64,000 nt of DNA from Bacteroides_D sp963543925 (GCA_963543925.1 CAUUCP010000003.1:23160-87159), one strand, 5' to 3'. Positions 27,225 to 36,030 are shown, counted from the stretch's first letter. Numbers and translations are program-made. Notes: generated by a model from the letters alone, not told the origin.

Positions 27225-27758
27225 TTACAACTCCGATAACATACTCCGCAGTTCGCCCTGTATACTACAGTCTAGCAAAGCGTCATTCACTTCGACAGTA
27301 AAGCCCCCGATCAGATTTCGATCTTTCGAGAACTCAATTTCCACCCCATCGCCGAAACGTTTTTGCAAGAGACCGAGTATCCGCTTTTGCGCTTTCTCAG
27401 AAAGCTCTGCACTGGAGACAACCTTCGCTCGTACAATCCCGAATCGTGCTGCGTAGAAATTTCGAAACATCCTCAAAGCACGATCCAAGAAGTCCGAGCG
27501 CTGATGTCGATACATCAACATCGCGAATGGAAGAAGGGAGGGAGCGACACGCGTGACCATACGTTCCAAAAAGCTTCTTTTTTCCTTTTCAGGAACTACG
27601 ATACTCTGTAGCATCTTACGATATTCCCCTTCGATCTGAAAGAGGACATCAAGTAATACTCCCGCATCATCATAAATGGTACGCCCCTCGCGATCATTTT
27701 CCTGAATCGTGGCGAGTAGCGCCTTTGCGTATCGAACCGAGACTCGTCCTTCGTTCAT
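27225..27758 (-). CDS. atpH: F-type ATP synthase delta subunit
   Basis: 177 residues from the ATG at 27758, preceded by GTGAGGAAA; a GTG at 27767 is the alternative. The OSCP/delta pattern is present: VSVRYAKALLATIQEN at the N-terminus, and RDRNLIGGFTVEV-type sequence (KDRNLIGGFTVEVNDALLD) and SIQGELRSML at the C-terminus. It joins the peripheral stalk to F1. It lies 19 bp after atpF. Confidence 0.93.
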   Translation of the reverse strand: MNEGRVSVRYAKALLATIQENDREGRTIYDDAGVLLDVLFQIEGEYRKMLQSIVVPEKEKRSFLERMVTRVAPSLLPFAMLMYRHQRSDFLDRALRMFRNFYAARFGIVRAKVVSSAELSEKAQKRILGLLQKRFGDGVEIEFSKDRNLIGGFTVEVNDALLDCSIQGELRSMLSEL

Positions 27759-27777
27759 TTTCCTCACTCAAATGAAA

Positions 27778-28287
27778 TTAGGCTTGTGGTGCATTTGAGG
27801 TTATCATCTCGTCAATGACGCGATCGAGATAACGCTCCTGCTCTTCATTAGTTGCAAGACGTTCCCTCAAGATACGTTCCGTAGTCTTTACAACCAAGCT
27901 TCTCACTTCATTTCTGAGTTCACGGCGCAGGGATTCCTGTTCGAGACGCATATTCTCACGCGCCGTTTGCGTAATCCTCTCGACCTCCTCACGCGCCTGT
28001 TCTCTGGCCTCATTCAACAGTTGTTCTCTCTGTGCACGCGCTTCAGTTAAAAAGAGCTCACGCTCCTTGCGCGCTTCATTTTCGAGAGTACTCCGTTGCT
28101 GTGTCCATTGTTCGAGCTCGAGGCGATGCTTCTCTGCATTCTCCAAGCCCTCGGCGATGTTTTTTTCACGACTCTCCAGTCCGCCCAAGATAGGTTTCCA
28201 CGCAAACTTACGTAATACCACTAGGACGAGCCCAAAGGCCAAGACCATCCAGAAAAATAGCCCAAAATCTGGGGTTATCAAGCTCAT
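27778..28287 (-). CDS. atpF: F-type ATP synthase b subunit
   Basis: 169 residues. One N-terminal membrane segment (FGLFFWMVLAFGLVLVVLRKF) is followed by a long charged coiled coil rich in Glu, Arg and Gln. This is the membrane-anchored peripheral stalk. It lies 13 bp downstream of atpE and 19 bp upstream of atpH. Confidence 0.95.
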   Translation of the reverse strand: MSLITPDFGLFFWMVLAFGLVLVVLRKFAWKPILGGLESREKNIAEGLENAEKHRLELEQWTQQRSTLENEARKERELFLTEARAQREQLLNEAREQAREEVERITQTARENMRLEQESLRRELRNEVRSLVVKTTERILRERLATNEEQERYLDRVIDEMITSNAPQA

Positions 28288-28300
28288 CCCAACCGGACTC

Positions 28301-28531
28301 TTAAGCTAGGAAGAGCACCAAAATAGCAGCGATAATAGCGAAGAAGGCCAAACCTTCGATAAGAGCTGCAGCGACAATCATACTCGAACGTATATCGCCA
28401 GCCGCCTGTGGTTGACGTGCTAGGGCATCGAGGGCTTGAACGCCAATCCGACCGATCCCCATAGCAGCTCCAATAACCACTATACTAGCAGCGAAGGCTG
28501 CCCCCATCATAGCCAATGACTTGAATTCCAT
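28301..28531 (-). CDS. atpE: F-type ATP synthase c subunit
   Basis: 76 residues from the ATG at 28531; an in-frame GTG precedes it. Two membrane helices form the proteolipid hairpin, with polar loop ARQPQAAGDIR and the ion-binding glutamate in AAALIEGLAFFAI. The first helix (IGAAMGIGRIG) lacks the glutamine typical of Na+-binding c subunits, so proton coupling is likely. It forms the membrane rotor ring. Confidence 0.96.
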   Translation of the reverse strand: MEFKSLAMMGAAFAASIVVIGAAMGIGRIGVQALDALARQPQAAGDIRSSMIVAAALIEGLAFFAIIAAILVLFLA

Positions 28532-28591
28532 CACACCTATACTTATTTATTTTTCAGTACTAAAACGTCAACTCTTACCCCAAACCTTCTC

Positions 28592-29692
28592 TTAGTGTTT
28601 TGCGTCATGCCCTGCGGTTGCCATACCAAAGTACATGGCGCTGAGCATAGTAAACACATACGCTTGGATAAATGAGACCAACACATCTAAGAGGGTCATA
28701 AATACGGCAAAGAACACCGACAAGACACTGACCCCGTAAGCAGCAGCGGCAGTCATCGCACCAAAGAGGAAGATCATACTAAAGAAGACCAAGACAATCA
28801 TGTGTCCAGAGAGCATGTTCGCAAACAGTCGAATCATGAGGACAATCGGCTTGGTTAACATCCCAGAGAGTTCCACAATGGGCATCAACGGGATCGGGAA
28901 TTTCAAGAATGTTGGGACTCCTGGCGTATTGAAGATATCTGCCCAGTAGTGCTTATTGCCACTAAAGGTAGTTATCAAAAAGGTAAACATTGCCAATACC
29001 ATCGTGACAGTGATATTCCCCGTCAAGTTCGCTCCGGCGGGGATAATCGGGATCAACCCCAGAAGATTACAGAACAAGACAAAGAAGAAGATCGTGAGCA
29101 AGATAGGTACAAAACGCGGCAGGTGCTTTTCACTGATACTGGGTTTGGCGATATTATCTCTTACAAAAAGAATGATAGCTTCCATGAGATTCTGAACTCC
29201 ATGAGGCGCTTTTTTCGGATTCTTTTTATAACGCTTCGCCACACTCACAAAGACAACGACCATCAAGACACAAACGAAGAGGACTCCAGCAACATTCTTG
29301 GTGATACTAAAATCGATTGGAGCTTGCAAAATGTCTCCCCTTGCATCCACTTCTACAATCTCGGTAGGTCCTCCCTTTTCAGGTACGAGCATACGGAAAC
29401 CGTTGTAATCCTGATGTCCGTGATGAAAACGACTGGATAGGAAACAAAAAAGTTGCTTACGCTCTTTACTGTAAAGGATAACGGGGAGTGGAACACTGAT
29501 GTGAGCTTTCCCGACGGTCATCACATGCCATTCGTGTGAGTCGGAGATATGATCAAAGATCATGCGTACAGGATCATATCCCTTTTCTTCATGGGAAGTC
29601 TCTGCAACAACTTCTTGGGCTGCCACTGGAGCAACCAAGATATTAATCGAAAAGAGGAGGCTCACGACCACCCAAAACAACGAGCGCAACAC
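28592..29692 (-). CDS. atpB: F-type ATP synthase a subunit with N-terminal signal-like extension
   Basis: 366 residues, longer than the 270 or so of most a subunits. A signal-peptide-like start (LFWVVVSLLFSINILVAPVAAQ) and about 100 extra residues, probably periplasmic, precede the usual membrane part. The catalytic arginine helix is IVLMIRLFANMLSGHMIVLV and the C-terminal helix is FIQAYVFTMLSAMYFGMA. The start codon appears to be GTG at 29692. The extended form is known in Bacteroidota. It is the first gene of the operon, with a predicted promoter about 95 bp upstream. Confidence 0.93.
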   Translation of the reverse strand: MLRSLFWVVVSLLFSINILVAPVAAQEVVAETSHEEKGYDPVRMIFDHISDSHEWHVMTVGKAHISVPLPVILYSKERKQLFCFLSSRFHHGHQDYNGFRMLVPEKGGPTEIVEVDARGDILQAPIDFSITKNVAGVLFVCVLMVVVFVSVAKRYKKNPKKAPHGVQNLMEAIILFVRDNIAKPSISEKHLPRFVPILLTIFFFVLFCNLLGLIPIIPAGANLTGNITVTMVLAMFTFLITTFSGNKHYWADIFNTPGVPTFLKFPIPLMPIVELSGMLTKPIVLMIRLFANMLSGHMIVLVFFSMIFLFGAMTAAAAYGVSVLSVFFAVFMTLLDVLVSFIQAYVFTMLSAMYFGMATAGHDAKH

Positions 29693-29783
29693 CTTATTCT
29701 AGTATTAAAATATACTCCAACCTTCAAAAACAATCGTCACACCTCGATACCCAAAGGCTCTCATTCGGACGAATGACCTTTTG

Positions 29784-29812
29784 CAAAGGTAGCATTTTTT
29801 CTTTAGAACAAC
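29784..29812 (-). promoter_or_regulatory. Predicted promoter of the atp operon
   Basis: Minus strand GTTG (comp. 29809-29812), 17 bp, then TACCTTTG (comp. 29784-29791). This fits the Bacteroidota -33/-7 arrangement and lies 92 bp before the atpB start. Confidence 0.6.
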
Positions 29813-29838
29813 GCACATCCCCTCAAGAGGCGTCTCGC

Positions 29839-30948
29839 TTAGGTAAAATCTTCGGGTTCGGAGTCGCAGATATCTCGGCATTCCTGTTGAGCTAAAGGCT
29901 TCTTACTCTCACAACAAAGCCCCTGTAGGCGTAACGACTCTGTATGCACAAGTTCACACATTCGGCGCACAAAATGCGTATCCAACCCCACTCTCCCAGC
30001 ATATCGGAGATGGTGTTTCAACAATTCTAACCACCGTTCCTTGTGAAATGCTTGGATACCACGCTCGGCCTTCCACGCTCCAATATTTCGCACTACGGCA
30101 GCTCGTTCACCTAGTAAATCGAGAATCTGGGTATCGATGGCGTCGATCTTCTGTCGAAAGTCTTCTAATACAACATCAGAAGACGCTACTGTGTGTGGGG
30201 GCGGGATTAACGAATCGAGGAGATGAAAAAAAGCGTCAGGTATCAGTTGCTGACGCGCATCGCTAAGCGCAGTGGAGGGAGAAGGATGCACCTCGACCAT
30301 CAATCCGTCAAAGGCAAAATTCATTGCTTGCTGAGCAATTTCTGCAATCCACTCGCGCTTTCCAGCAATGTGACTTGGGTCGCATAAGATACGCAATCGA
30401 TCGCCATACCGCGAACGGAGCTGCAATGGTAGCTCCCATTCTGGGGCATTACGATAGGCGATCTTTCGTGTAGGAAAAAAGCCTCTGTGTACAGCAATCA
30501 CCTCTTTTGAAGCACGGAGGGACAATCGCTCAATAGCTCCCATCCAGAGATCGATATCTGGGGAGATTGGATTTTTGACAAATATGGGTCCGTCGCCCTC
30601 GTCTAATACATCAGCAATCTCTTGCACAGCAAATGGATCGGAGGTGGTTCGTGCCCCTATCCAAAACGCACGGATTCCATAATGGCGTGCCAAAATGAGG
30701 TGTTCACCACGCGCCACCTCGATACACACAGGCAATCCCATTTTTTGTTGCACCTCTTCGAGCCACGAGAGCGCCACCTCCCCCATACCTTCGAATTGTC
30801 CTGGTCGGGTACGGGGTTTCCAGACCCCAGCTCGGAGATAAGCGACACGACCATCTGTCTGCAATGCGTGCGCTACTTCCAAAATCTGTTCACGAGTCTC
30901 GGCAGAACAGGGACCAGCCAGTATAAGACCTAACGGAGTTGTTTTCAC
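29839..30948 (-). CDS. Bifunctional DAHP synthase / chorismate mutase
   Basis: 369 residues, with a GTG start at 30948 and no in-frame ATG nearby. The N-terminal about 255 residues are a type Ib DAHP synthase-like barrel: LILAGPCSAETREQ, RAGVWKPRTRPGQFEG, FVKNPISPDIDLW, CDPSHIAGKREW and GLMVEVHPSPSTALSDA. Residues about 265-345 are a chorismate mutase domain (FRQKIDAIDTQILDLLGERA, then RFVRRMCELVHTESLRLQ-like sequence). It makes DAHP, the first shikimate intermediate, and prephenate from chorismate; the fusion lets aromatic end products control carbon entry. This domain order is usual in Bacteroidales. The last about 25 residues are Cys-rich (GLCCESKKPLAQQECRDIC), which is unusual. Confidence 0.9.
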   Translation of the reverse strand: MKTTPLGLILAGPCSAETREQILEVAHALQTDGRVAYLRAGVWKPRTRPGQFEGMGEVALSWLEEVQQKMGLPVCIEVARGEHLILARHYGIRAFWIGARTTSDPFAVQEIADVLDEGDGPIFVKNPISPDIDLWMGAIERLSLRASKEVIAVHRGFFPTRKIAYRNAPEWELPLQLRSRYGDRLRILCDPSHIAGKREWIAEIAQQAMNFAFDGLMVEVHPSPSTALSDARQQLIPDAFFHLLDSLIPPPHTVASSDVVLEDFRQKIDAIDTQILDLLGERAAVVRNIGAWKAERGIQAFHKERWLELLKHHLRYAGRVGLDTHFVRRMCELVHTESLRLQGLCCESKKPLAQQECRDICDSEPEDFT

Positions 30949-31344
30949 AATAGGGTAATGTTTTATCGAAGAGGAGAGTAAAAGGGATATTCAGAGAGTC
31001 GTATAGACTACAGTGTTACACTCGTTTCAGAGTATTGATTTCCTATTTCTGATGTGTATCTTTATTTTCTTTCATAGCCCAGTCGTAATGCTTGGCTATT
31101 ACCGAGACACGGTAAAGGTGTCTGGATACCAGATTTTTCCCCATAGCGTGGGTTACAAAGATAACCCAAAACATGAAGAGCGCGTAGTTTTTTACTTCAG
31201 AATAAGAGCGCAGCGCTCTCGCATTGCGCTGCTTTCGGTTTATCATCCTAACGCTCAAGAGAATCTCCTTCTCTTACAATGCAAGATGCGGGAAGTGCCC
31301 TTGAGCATTTCCCGCATCTTATACAGTTCGTTATAGCGCCCAGA
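30949..31344. other. Gene-free stretch with one hairpin
   Basis: 396 bp between tsf and the DAHP synthase gene. Apart from the hairpin at 31283-31320 I see no gene, repeat or clear promoter. An open frame of 107 codons on the plus strand has no recognisable content. Confidence 0.6.
31283..31320 (-). terminator. Perfect 12-bp hairpin downstream of tsf
   Basis: AAGATGCGGGAA pairs with TTCCCGCATCTT around a 14-nt loop, 24 bp after the tsf stop. There is no T-run on either side, so it may be an mRNA 3'-end hairpin rather than a classical terminator. Confidence 0.6.
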
Positions 31345-32175
31345 CTATTCCGACAGTCCGAAACGTTCGAAAGCAGTAACCTTCAAATCTTTATCAGCCT
31401 TTGAGATGTACTGCTCCACGGTCATCTTGCTATCTTTGAAGAACTCTTGCGCCATCAAAGTGTTTTCCTTGATGAACTTTGCGAGGCGTCCTTCTGCAAT
31501 CTTGTCCAGGATCTGCTCGGGCTTTCCTTCGTTACGCGCTTGCTCACGACCGATTTCAAACTCCTTCTTACGGATTTCCTCTGGGATACTGTTAGCATCT
31601 ACGGCTACGGGACTCATCCCAGCGACCTGCATCGCGATATCGCGCATCAAGTTTTCAGAGACCCCCGTCTTATTAAATCCTACGATGGTCGCCAAACGAC
31701 TTCCGGGGTGTATATAGCATACTACGGCGGGCGCATCCAGACGCTTGAAACAACCGAGTTCCATCTTTTCTCCCGTGATCCCAGAGAGATTCTGCACCAT
31801 ATCATCGACACTGTGCCCGTCGAGGATCATGGAACGTACCCCGTCGAGATCCTTCACATCGGCTTTGAGTGCAGCTTCTGCGATTTGCTCTGTAAGCTTC
31901 ACGAAATCGGCATTTTTTGCGACAAAGTCCGTTTCGCAATTCAATGCGAAGAGTATGGCTTGGTTATTCGCCTCATTAGCCCTCGCGAGCACGATCCCAG
32001 CCGTAGCTTGACGATCCGCCCGTTTATTCGCAATAGCCTTCCCTCGTTCACGAATCAATTCGGAAGCACGATCGAAATCCCCATTAGCCTCTTCGAGTGC
32101 TTTCTTACAATCCATCATGCCCGCCCCAGTCATCTGGCGCAGCTTCTGCACATCGGCAAGCTTTACATCAGCCAT
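31345..32175 (-). CDS. tsf: Elongation factor Ts
   Basis: 276 residues. N-terminal UBA-like domain VQKLRQMTGAGMMDCKKALEEANGD, the EF-Ts signature CETDFVAKNADF, and LGCFKRLDAPAVVCYIHPGSRLATIVGF. It is the nucleotide exchange factor of EF-Tu. It lies 40 bp after rpsB in the usual rpsB-tsf pair. Confidence 0.98.
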   Translation of the reverse strand: MADVKLADVQKLRQMTGAGMMDCKKALEEANGDFDRASELIRERGKAIANKRADRQATAGIVLARANEANNQAILFALNCETDFVAKNADFVKLTEQIAEAALKADVKDLDGVRSMILDGHSVDDMVQNLSGITGEKMELGCFKRLDAPAVVCYIHPGSRLATIVGFNKTGVSENLMRDIAMQVAGMSPVAVDANSIPEEIRKKEFEIGREQARNEGKPEQILDKIAEGRLAKFIKENTLMAQEFFKDSKMTVEQYISKADKDLKVTAFERFGLSE

Positions 32176-32215
32176 CTCATATCCTTCTTTTAACGGTCAA
32201 ACAACTCGGTGGATT

Positions 32216-32995
32216 CTATTCTTCTTCGTCGTCTGCAGCTACAGACTTCTTTGCTGTGTTTTCCTCGGTTTCTTCTTCAACCTCTTGCTCGGCGTTATTG
32301 CGATCCATCTTACGTTCGAGAAGCCCTTCCTTGATAGCCTCGCACATTTCACCGATGATGAGGTCGATGGATGTATTTACGTCGTCATTTGCAGGGATAA
32401 CGTAGTCTATTGGAGTGGGATCGCAGCACGTATCCACCATAGCGAATACAGGTATACCGAGACGGTTTGCCTCGCGTACGGCGATATATTCGCGTTGTAC
32501 GTCGACGACGAAGAGCGCCGAGGGCAACTTGTTCATATCGGCGATAGAACCTAAGTTCTTTTCCAACTTGGCACGTACACGTGTAAGCTGTAGCTTTTCA
32601 CGCTTAGACATATTCTCGTAAGTGCCGTCGTTCATCATCTTATCGATGTTGCTCATTTTCTTGACAGCCTTACGAATCGTGGGGAAATTGGTAAGCATTC
32701 CCCCTGGCCAGCGCTCGGTAACAAATGGCATGCCGACCTCTTTTACTCGAGTTGCGACAACGTCCTTTGCTTGCTTTTTTGTTGCGACGAAAAGGATACG
32801 CCGTCCGCTCCGAGCAATTTGTCTCAGGGCTTGTGCAGCCTCATCGACTTTCACCAAGGTTTTACGGAGATCGATCACGTGATAACCGTTACGCTCCATA
32901 AAGATGTACGGTGCCATTTTCGGACACCATTTCTGCGTCTGATGCCCAAAGTGCACCTTCGCATCCAACATTTGTTCAAAACTCAAATTTGGCAT
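32216..32995 (-). CDS. rpsB: Small ribosomal subunit protein S2
   Basis: 259 residues. VHFGHQTQKWCPKMAPYIFMERNGYHVIDLRKT near the N-terminus and RWPGGMLTNFPTIR are S2 signatures. The C-terminal tail is acidic (EEVEEETEENTAKK, ending DDEEE). S2 binds S1 and the 30S body. It is followed by tsf. Its promoter seems to overlap a hairpin (33220-33252). Confidence 0.98.
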   Translation of the reverse strand: MPNLSFEQMLDAKVHFGHQTQKWCPKMAPYIFMERNGYHVIDLRKTLVKVDEAAQALRQIARSGRRILFVATKKQAKDVVATRVKEVGMPFVTERWPGGMLTNFPTIRKAVKKMSNIDKMMNDGTYENMSKREKLQLTRVRAKLEKNLGSIADMNKLPSALFVVDVQREYIAVREANRLGIPVFAMVDTCCDPTPIDYVIPANDDVNTSIDLIIGEMCEAIKEGLLERKMDRNNAEQEVEEETEENTAKKSVAADDEEE

Positions 32996-33219
32996 ACCTG
33001 TAAATATTAAAAGATTCTACGTCAGGCAACGGTCAAGTAGCAATTTGATTTTATGATCTTAACCGTTTGAACACACCGAATAGGCAACCGATGTGCCTGC
33101 ACTAACCACTCAAAAGATAATGTGGGGTATTTTCCCCTCAGAAGGACGATAAGAAACTACTTTTCTACTCCCCTTTTCTCATCCGCTCCCCCATGCTATT
33201 GAGAAAAGTCTTCTCTTAT

Positions 33220-33252
33220 CAAAGATAGGGCGTAGCCCTGCTACGCCCCAAA
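33220..33252 (-). promoter_or_regulatory. Predicted rpsB promoter whose spacer is a hairpin (also the likely rpsI terminator)
   Basis: On the minus strand: TTTG, then GGGCGTAG-CAGGG-CTACGCCC (8-bp inverted repeat, 21 bp in all), then TATCTTTG. The outer boxes match the Bacteroidota -33 and -7 elements; the inverted repeat fills the entire spacer. It lies 25 bp after the rpsI stop and 225 bp before rpsB. The rest of 32996-33219 shows no gene. Confidence 0.55.
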
Positions 33253-33272
33253 GAGATCGATGCCACTTGATA

Positions 33273-33659
33273 CTAACGCTTACTGAACTGGAAGCGACGA
33301 CGTGCGCCTGGACGCCCTGGCTTCTTACGTTCCACTTCACGTGGATCGCGAGTCACAAACCCAGCAGCACGCAACTGCGGCTTCAACTCTGCATTATAAG
33401 AGATCAGGGCACGCGCGACTCCCAGACGAGCCGCTTCGGCCTGTCCCGAGATACCGCCACCATAAAGATTGATTTTCACATCAAAAGCTTCGCTGAGGGC
33501 TAACTCAGTAAACGGCTGCGTGACAACGAACCGCAGAAGCGGTGATGGGAAATAATCTTCAAACGTACGATTATTGATCGTTATTTTTCCTTCACCTGGG
33601 GTAAGGTACACGCGAGCTACGGCTGACTTTCTACGCCCTACTGCATTAAAGACCTGCAT
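33273..33659 (-). CDS. rpsI: Small ribosomal subunit protein S9
   Basis: 128 residues. VGRRKSAVARVYLTPGEGKITIN at the N-terminus, GGGISGQAEAARLGVARAL in the middle and the basic tail KKPGRPGARRRFQFSKR that reaches the ribosomal P site. It lies 16 bp after rplM, the universal L13-S9 pair. Confidence 0.98.
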   Translation of the reverse strand: MQVFNAVGRRKSAVARVYLTPGEGKITINNRTFEDYFPSPLLRFVVTQPFTELALSEAFDVKINLYGGGISGQAEAARLGVARALISYNAELKPQLRAAGFVTRDPREVERKKPGRPGARRRFQFSKR

Positions 33660-33675
33660 CCTTCACACTCCTAAA

Positions 33676-34125
33676 TTATTTCGTGAGCACCAATTCCTTT
33701 GGCTGTTGTGCAGCGTGCGGATGCTCAGCACCTACATATACAAATAGATTGCGGAAAAGCCGACGTCCGAGTCGATTTTTAGGCAACATGCCACGTACGG
33801 CGTGCTCAATGAGCCGTTCTGGGTGCGATCTTAGTACGTCAATCGGATGCGCGACGCGCTTTCCTCCTGGATAACCAGTATGATGGTAATAGTTCTTGTC
33901 AGTGATCTTCTTCCCAGTGAATCGTACCTTTTCCGCGTTGATAATAATCACATTATCACCACAATCGACGTTTGGGGTATAACTTGGCTTATGCTTTCCG
34001 CGCAAGACCAACGCCACACGGCTCGCGAGCCGCCCCACAACCAGATTCGTGGCATCAATCACAAACCACTCCTTCGTAACGGTAGCCTTATTGGCGGAGA
34101 CCGTTCTATAACTCAAAGTATCCAC
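33676..34125 (-). CDS. rplM: Large ribosomal subunit protein L13
   Basis: 149 residues. VDATNLVVGRLASRVALVLRGKHKPSYTP-type sequence (it reads VIDATNLVVGRLASRVA), YYHHTGYPGGKR and AVRGMLPKNRLGRRLFRNLFVY are L13 signatures. The start is GTG at 34125, giving MDTLSYRTVSANKATVTKEW, the usual Bacteroidota N-terminus. First gene of rplM-rpsI. Confidence 0.97.
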   Translation of the reverse strand: MDTLSYRTVSANKATVTKEWFVIDATNLVVGRLASRVALVLRGKHKPSYTPNVDCGDNVIIINAEKVRFTGKKITDKNYYHHTGYPGGKRVAHPIDVLRSHPERLIEHAVRGMLPKNRLGRRLFRNLFVYVGAEHPHAAQQPKELVLTK

Positions 34126-34185
34126 TACTTATGCCCTTTCTTTCACCACGCTTGCGCGTAAACCAACTACAGTATTTTGAACGCA

Positions 34186-34193
34186 CAAAGTTA
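34186..34193 (-). promoter_or_regulatory. Predicted -7 box for rplM-rpsI
   Basis: TAACTTTG on the minus strand fits TAnnTTTG, 60 bp before the rplM start. The -33 side is weak (ATTTC about 18 bp upstream). Confidence 0.45.
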
Positions 34194-34258
34194 ATACTTT
34201 TCCGTGAAATAACTACGTTCTTCGCTGTTGCCTTTATTTGCTATGCGCCTACTCTGTT

Positions 34259-35452
34259 CTAATTAACGTATCGTTGCACGTCCATAGCCTCGATTTCCCC
34301 GTCGGTCATAATCAGCAATCGTTCGACGATATTGTGTAATTCCCTGACATTTCCCGTCCACGGACGTTCACAGAGGAGATCCATGGCTTCTTTGGAAATT
34401 TTTCGTTTAGAGACACCATTTTCTTTACACAAGGAAGAGACGAACCGCTCGACCAGGAGAGGTATATCCTCCTTACGTTCTCTGAGCGGCGGTACATGAA
34501 TGAGGATGACACTGAGACGATGATAGAGATCTTCTCTGAAGAGTCCCGCTTGAATTTCCTCCGACAGATTTTTATTCGTTGCGGCAATCACTCGTGGGTT
34601 GACCTCAATTTCCTTATCCCCTCCCACTCTGGTGATACGTGATTCTTGGAGGGCACGCAAGACCTTTGCTTGCGCATCGAGGCTCATATCTCCGATTTCA
34701 TCGAGAAAGAGAGTCCCATTGCATGCGAGCTCGAACTTTCCCTTTCTCTGTTTAATGGCAGAGGTAAAAGCACCTTTTTCATGCCCAAATAGCTCGCTTT
34801 CGATAAGTTCACTTGGTATGGCGGCACAGTTCACCTCGACAAAAGGACCGTTGGCTAAGGAACTCAACTGGTGTATCCCACGCGCCACGAGCTCCTTTCC
34901 TGTTCCGTTCTCTCCGGTGATAAGCACACGGGCATGGGTAGCAGCCACACGGCGCATCATCGCTCGTATTTCTTGCATGACCTCGGAATCTCCGACGATT
35001 TCGGAATTCTTTGGTACGTGTTGCTTTAGTCGTTGATTTTCCTCTACCAAGGAGTTCCTTTCCAAGGCATTTCGTAGAGAGACCAAGAGTCGATTCAAAT
35101 CCAAGGGTTTTTGGATGTAATCGTAAGCGCCCTTTTTCAGAGCCTCGACAGCGGTGTCTATGGATCCGTGTCCAGAGACCATAATCACAGGGAGTTCTGC
35201 AGCAATTTCTCGTAGCGCGACCAAGAGTTCGAGCCCATCCATTCCCTGCATTTTGACATCACACAGGGCGACGTCACATGGCGCATTTCGGAAAATATCT
35301 AGCGCCTCCCTGGCTCCATGTGCACTCTCGACGGCGTATCCCTCGGTTTCGAGGATGCTACGCATAGTCTGTAGTATTGCATCTTCATCATCTACGACCA
35401 AGATGCGCGCGAGAGGGGGAGGTGAAGGACGTTTCTTAGTACTCTCCCTCAT
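34259..35452 (-). CDS. Sigma-54-type (NtrC family) response regulator lacking a Fis DNA-binding domain
   Basis: 397 residues from the ATG at 35452; TTG lies just before it. The receiver domain (about 15-130) has ILVVDDED, the phospho-Asp in LCDVKMQGMDG and Lys in YIQKPLD. The AAA+ domain has Walker A TGENGTGKELVAR, the sigma-54 contact loop GAFTSA (the usual form is GAFTGA), Walker B GTLFLDEIGDM and RPWTGNVRELHNIVERLL. The protein ends about 25 residues after that motif (DVQRYVN), so the C-terminal Fis-type helix-turn-helix is missing. It should sense a phosphate signal and may activate sigma-54 RNA polymerase without binding a specific enhancer. Its ATG overlaps the stop of the upstream coiled-coil gene (TGATG). 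Confidence 0.9.
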   Translation of the reverse strand: MRESTKKRPSPPPLARILVVDDEDAILQTMRSILETEGYAVESAHGAREALDIFRNAPCDVALCDVKMQGMDGLELLVALREIAAELPVIMVSGHGSIDTAVEALKKGAYDYIQKPLDLNRLLVSLRNALERNSLVEENQRLKQHVPKNSEIVGDSEVMQEIRAMMRRVAATHARVLITGENGTGKELVARGIHQLSSLANGPFVEVNCAAIPSELIESELFGHEKGAFTSAIKQRKGKFELACNGTLFLDEIGDMSLDAQAKVLRALQESRITRVGGDKEIEVNPRVIAATNKNLSEEIQAGLFREDLYHRLSVILIHVPPLRERKEDIPLLVERFVSSLCKENGVSKRKISKEAMDLLCERPWTGNVRELHNIVERLLIMTDGEIEAMDVQRYVN

Positions 35453-36030
35453 CAACTACCTCCCATACGTCGTTGTTCTTGCTCGACGATCTTTCTTTCT
35501 CTTTCCTCGTTTTTCTTCTGCACCTCTTTCTCCAACTTCTTTGCTTTCTTGAGGTACTCCTTTGCACGCTCGAGCTTCTTTTTTCCTCGCTCTTGCATCC
35601 TTTCTCCCTTTCTTCGACTCTTCTCGGCTTCTCGGAGTTCTTTTTTCACGCTCCTCACCTCTTCCCGATATCGACTCTTAAGGTCACGCACCTGCACTTT
35701 TGCCTGTGCTCTTTCGTCCCGATCCTTTGAATTCAATTGTTTGTTGAAAGAGCTCAACTCCCTTTCGTGTTCCTTAAGCATCCGCTTGAGGTTTTTCGTC
35801 TGATCCTTAGCTTCGGACTCACCTTGCTTTTCCATAGAGCGTCCGTCCATGACGAGTTGTTTGGCATCCTCTATTTTCTTTTCACCTTCTACCACTCTTT
35901 CAGAAGCGCGCGCCAATCGCTCTGCTGGCGTTGGAGTATTTGTTGCCGGCTGGGCATACAAGAGGACGGGGAAGAGAATCCCCATCCCGCATACGATCCC
36001 GAACCGAAGTATCTTCGCCCAAATTCCCAT
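35452..36030 (-). CDS. Exported coiled-coil protein, Lys/Glu/Arg-rich, unknown function
   Basis: 192 residues. A signal peptide (FGIVCGMGILFPVLLYAQ) is followed by an almost entirely helical, charged coiled coil (ERLARASERVVEGEKKIEDA; KLERAKEYLKKAKKLEKEV). I know no family for it. Its stop codon TGA overlaps the ATG of the sigma-54-type regulator, which indicates translational coupling. The two may act in one envelope-related circuit, but this is inferred from position only. Confidence 0.75.
   Translation of the reverse strand: MGIWAKILRFGIVCGMGILFPVLLYAQPATNTPTPAERLARASERVVEGEKKIEDAKQLVMDGRSMEKQGESEAKDQTKNLKRMLKEHERELSSFNKQLNSKDRDERAQAKVQVRDLKSRYREEVRSVKKELREAEKSRRKGERMQERGKKKLERAKEYLKKAKKLEKEVQKKNEERERKIVEQEQRRMGGS

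Noticed and set aside
31013..31336. 107-codon open frame on the plus strand between tsf and the DAHP synthase gene
   Set aside because: No recognisable motif, it runs through the hairpin at 31283-31320, and composition is like other intergenic DNA.
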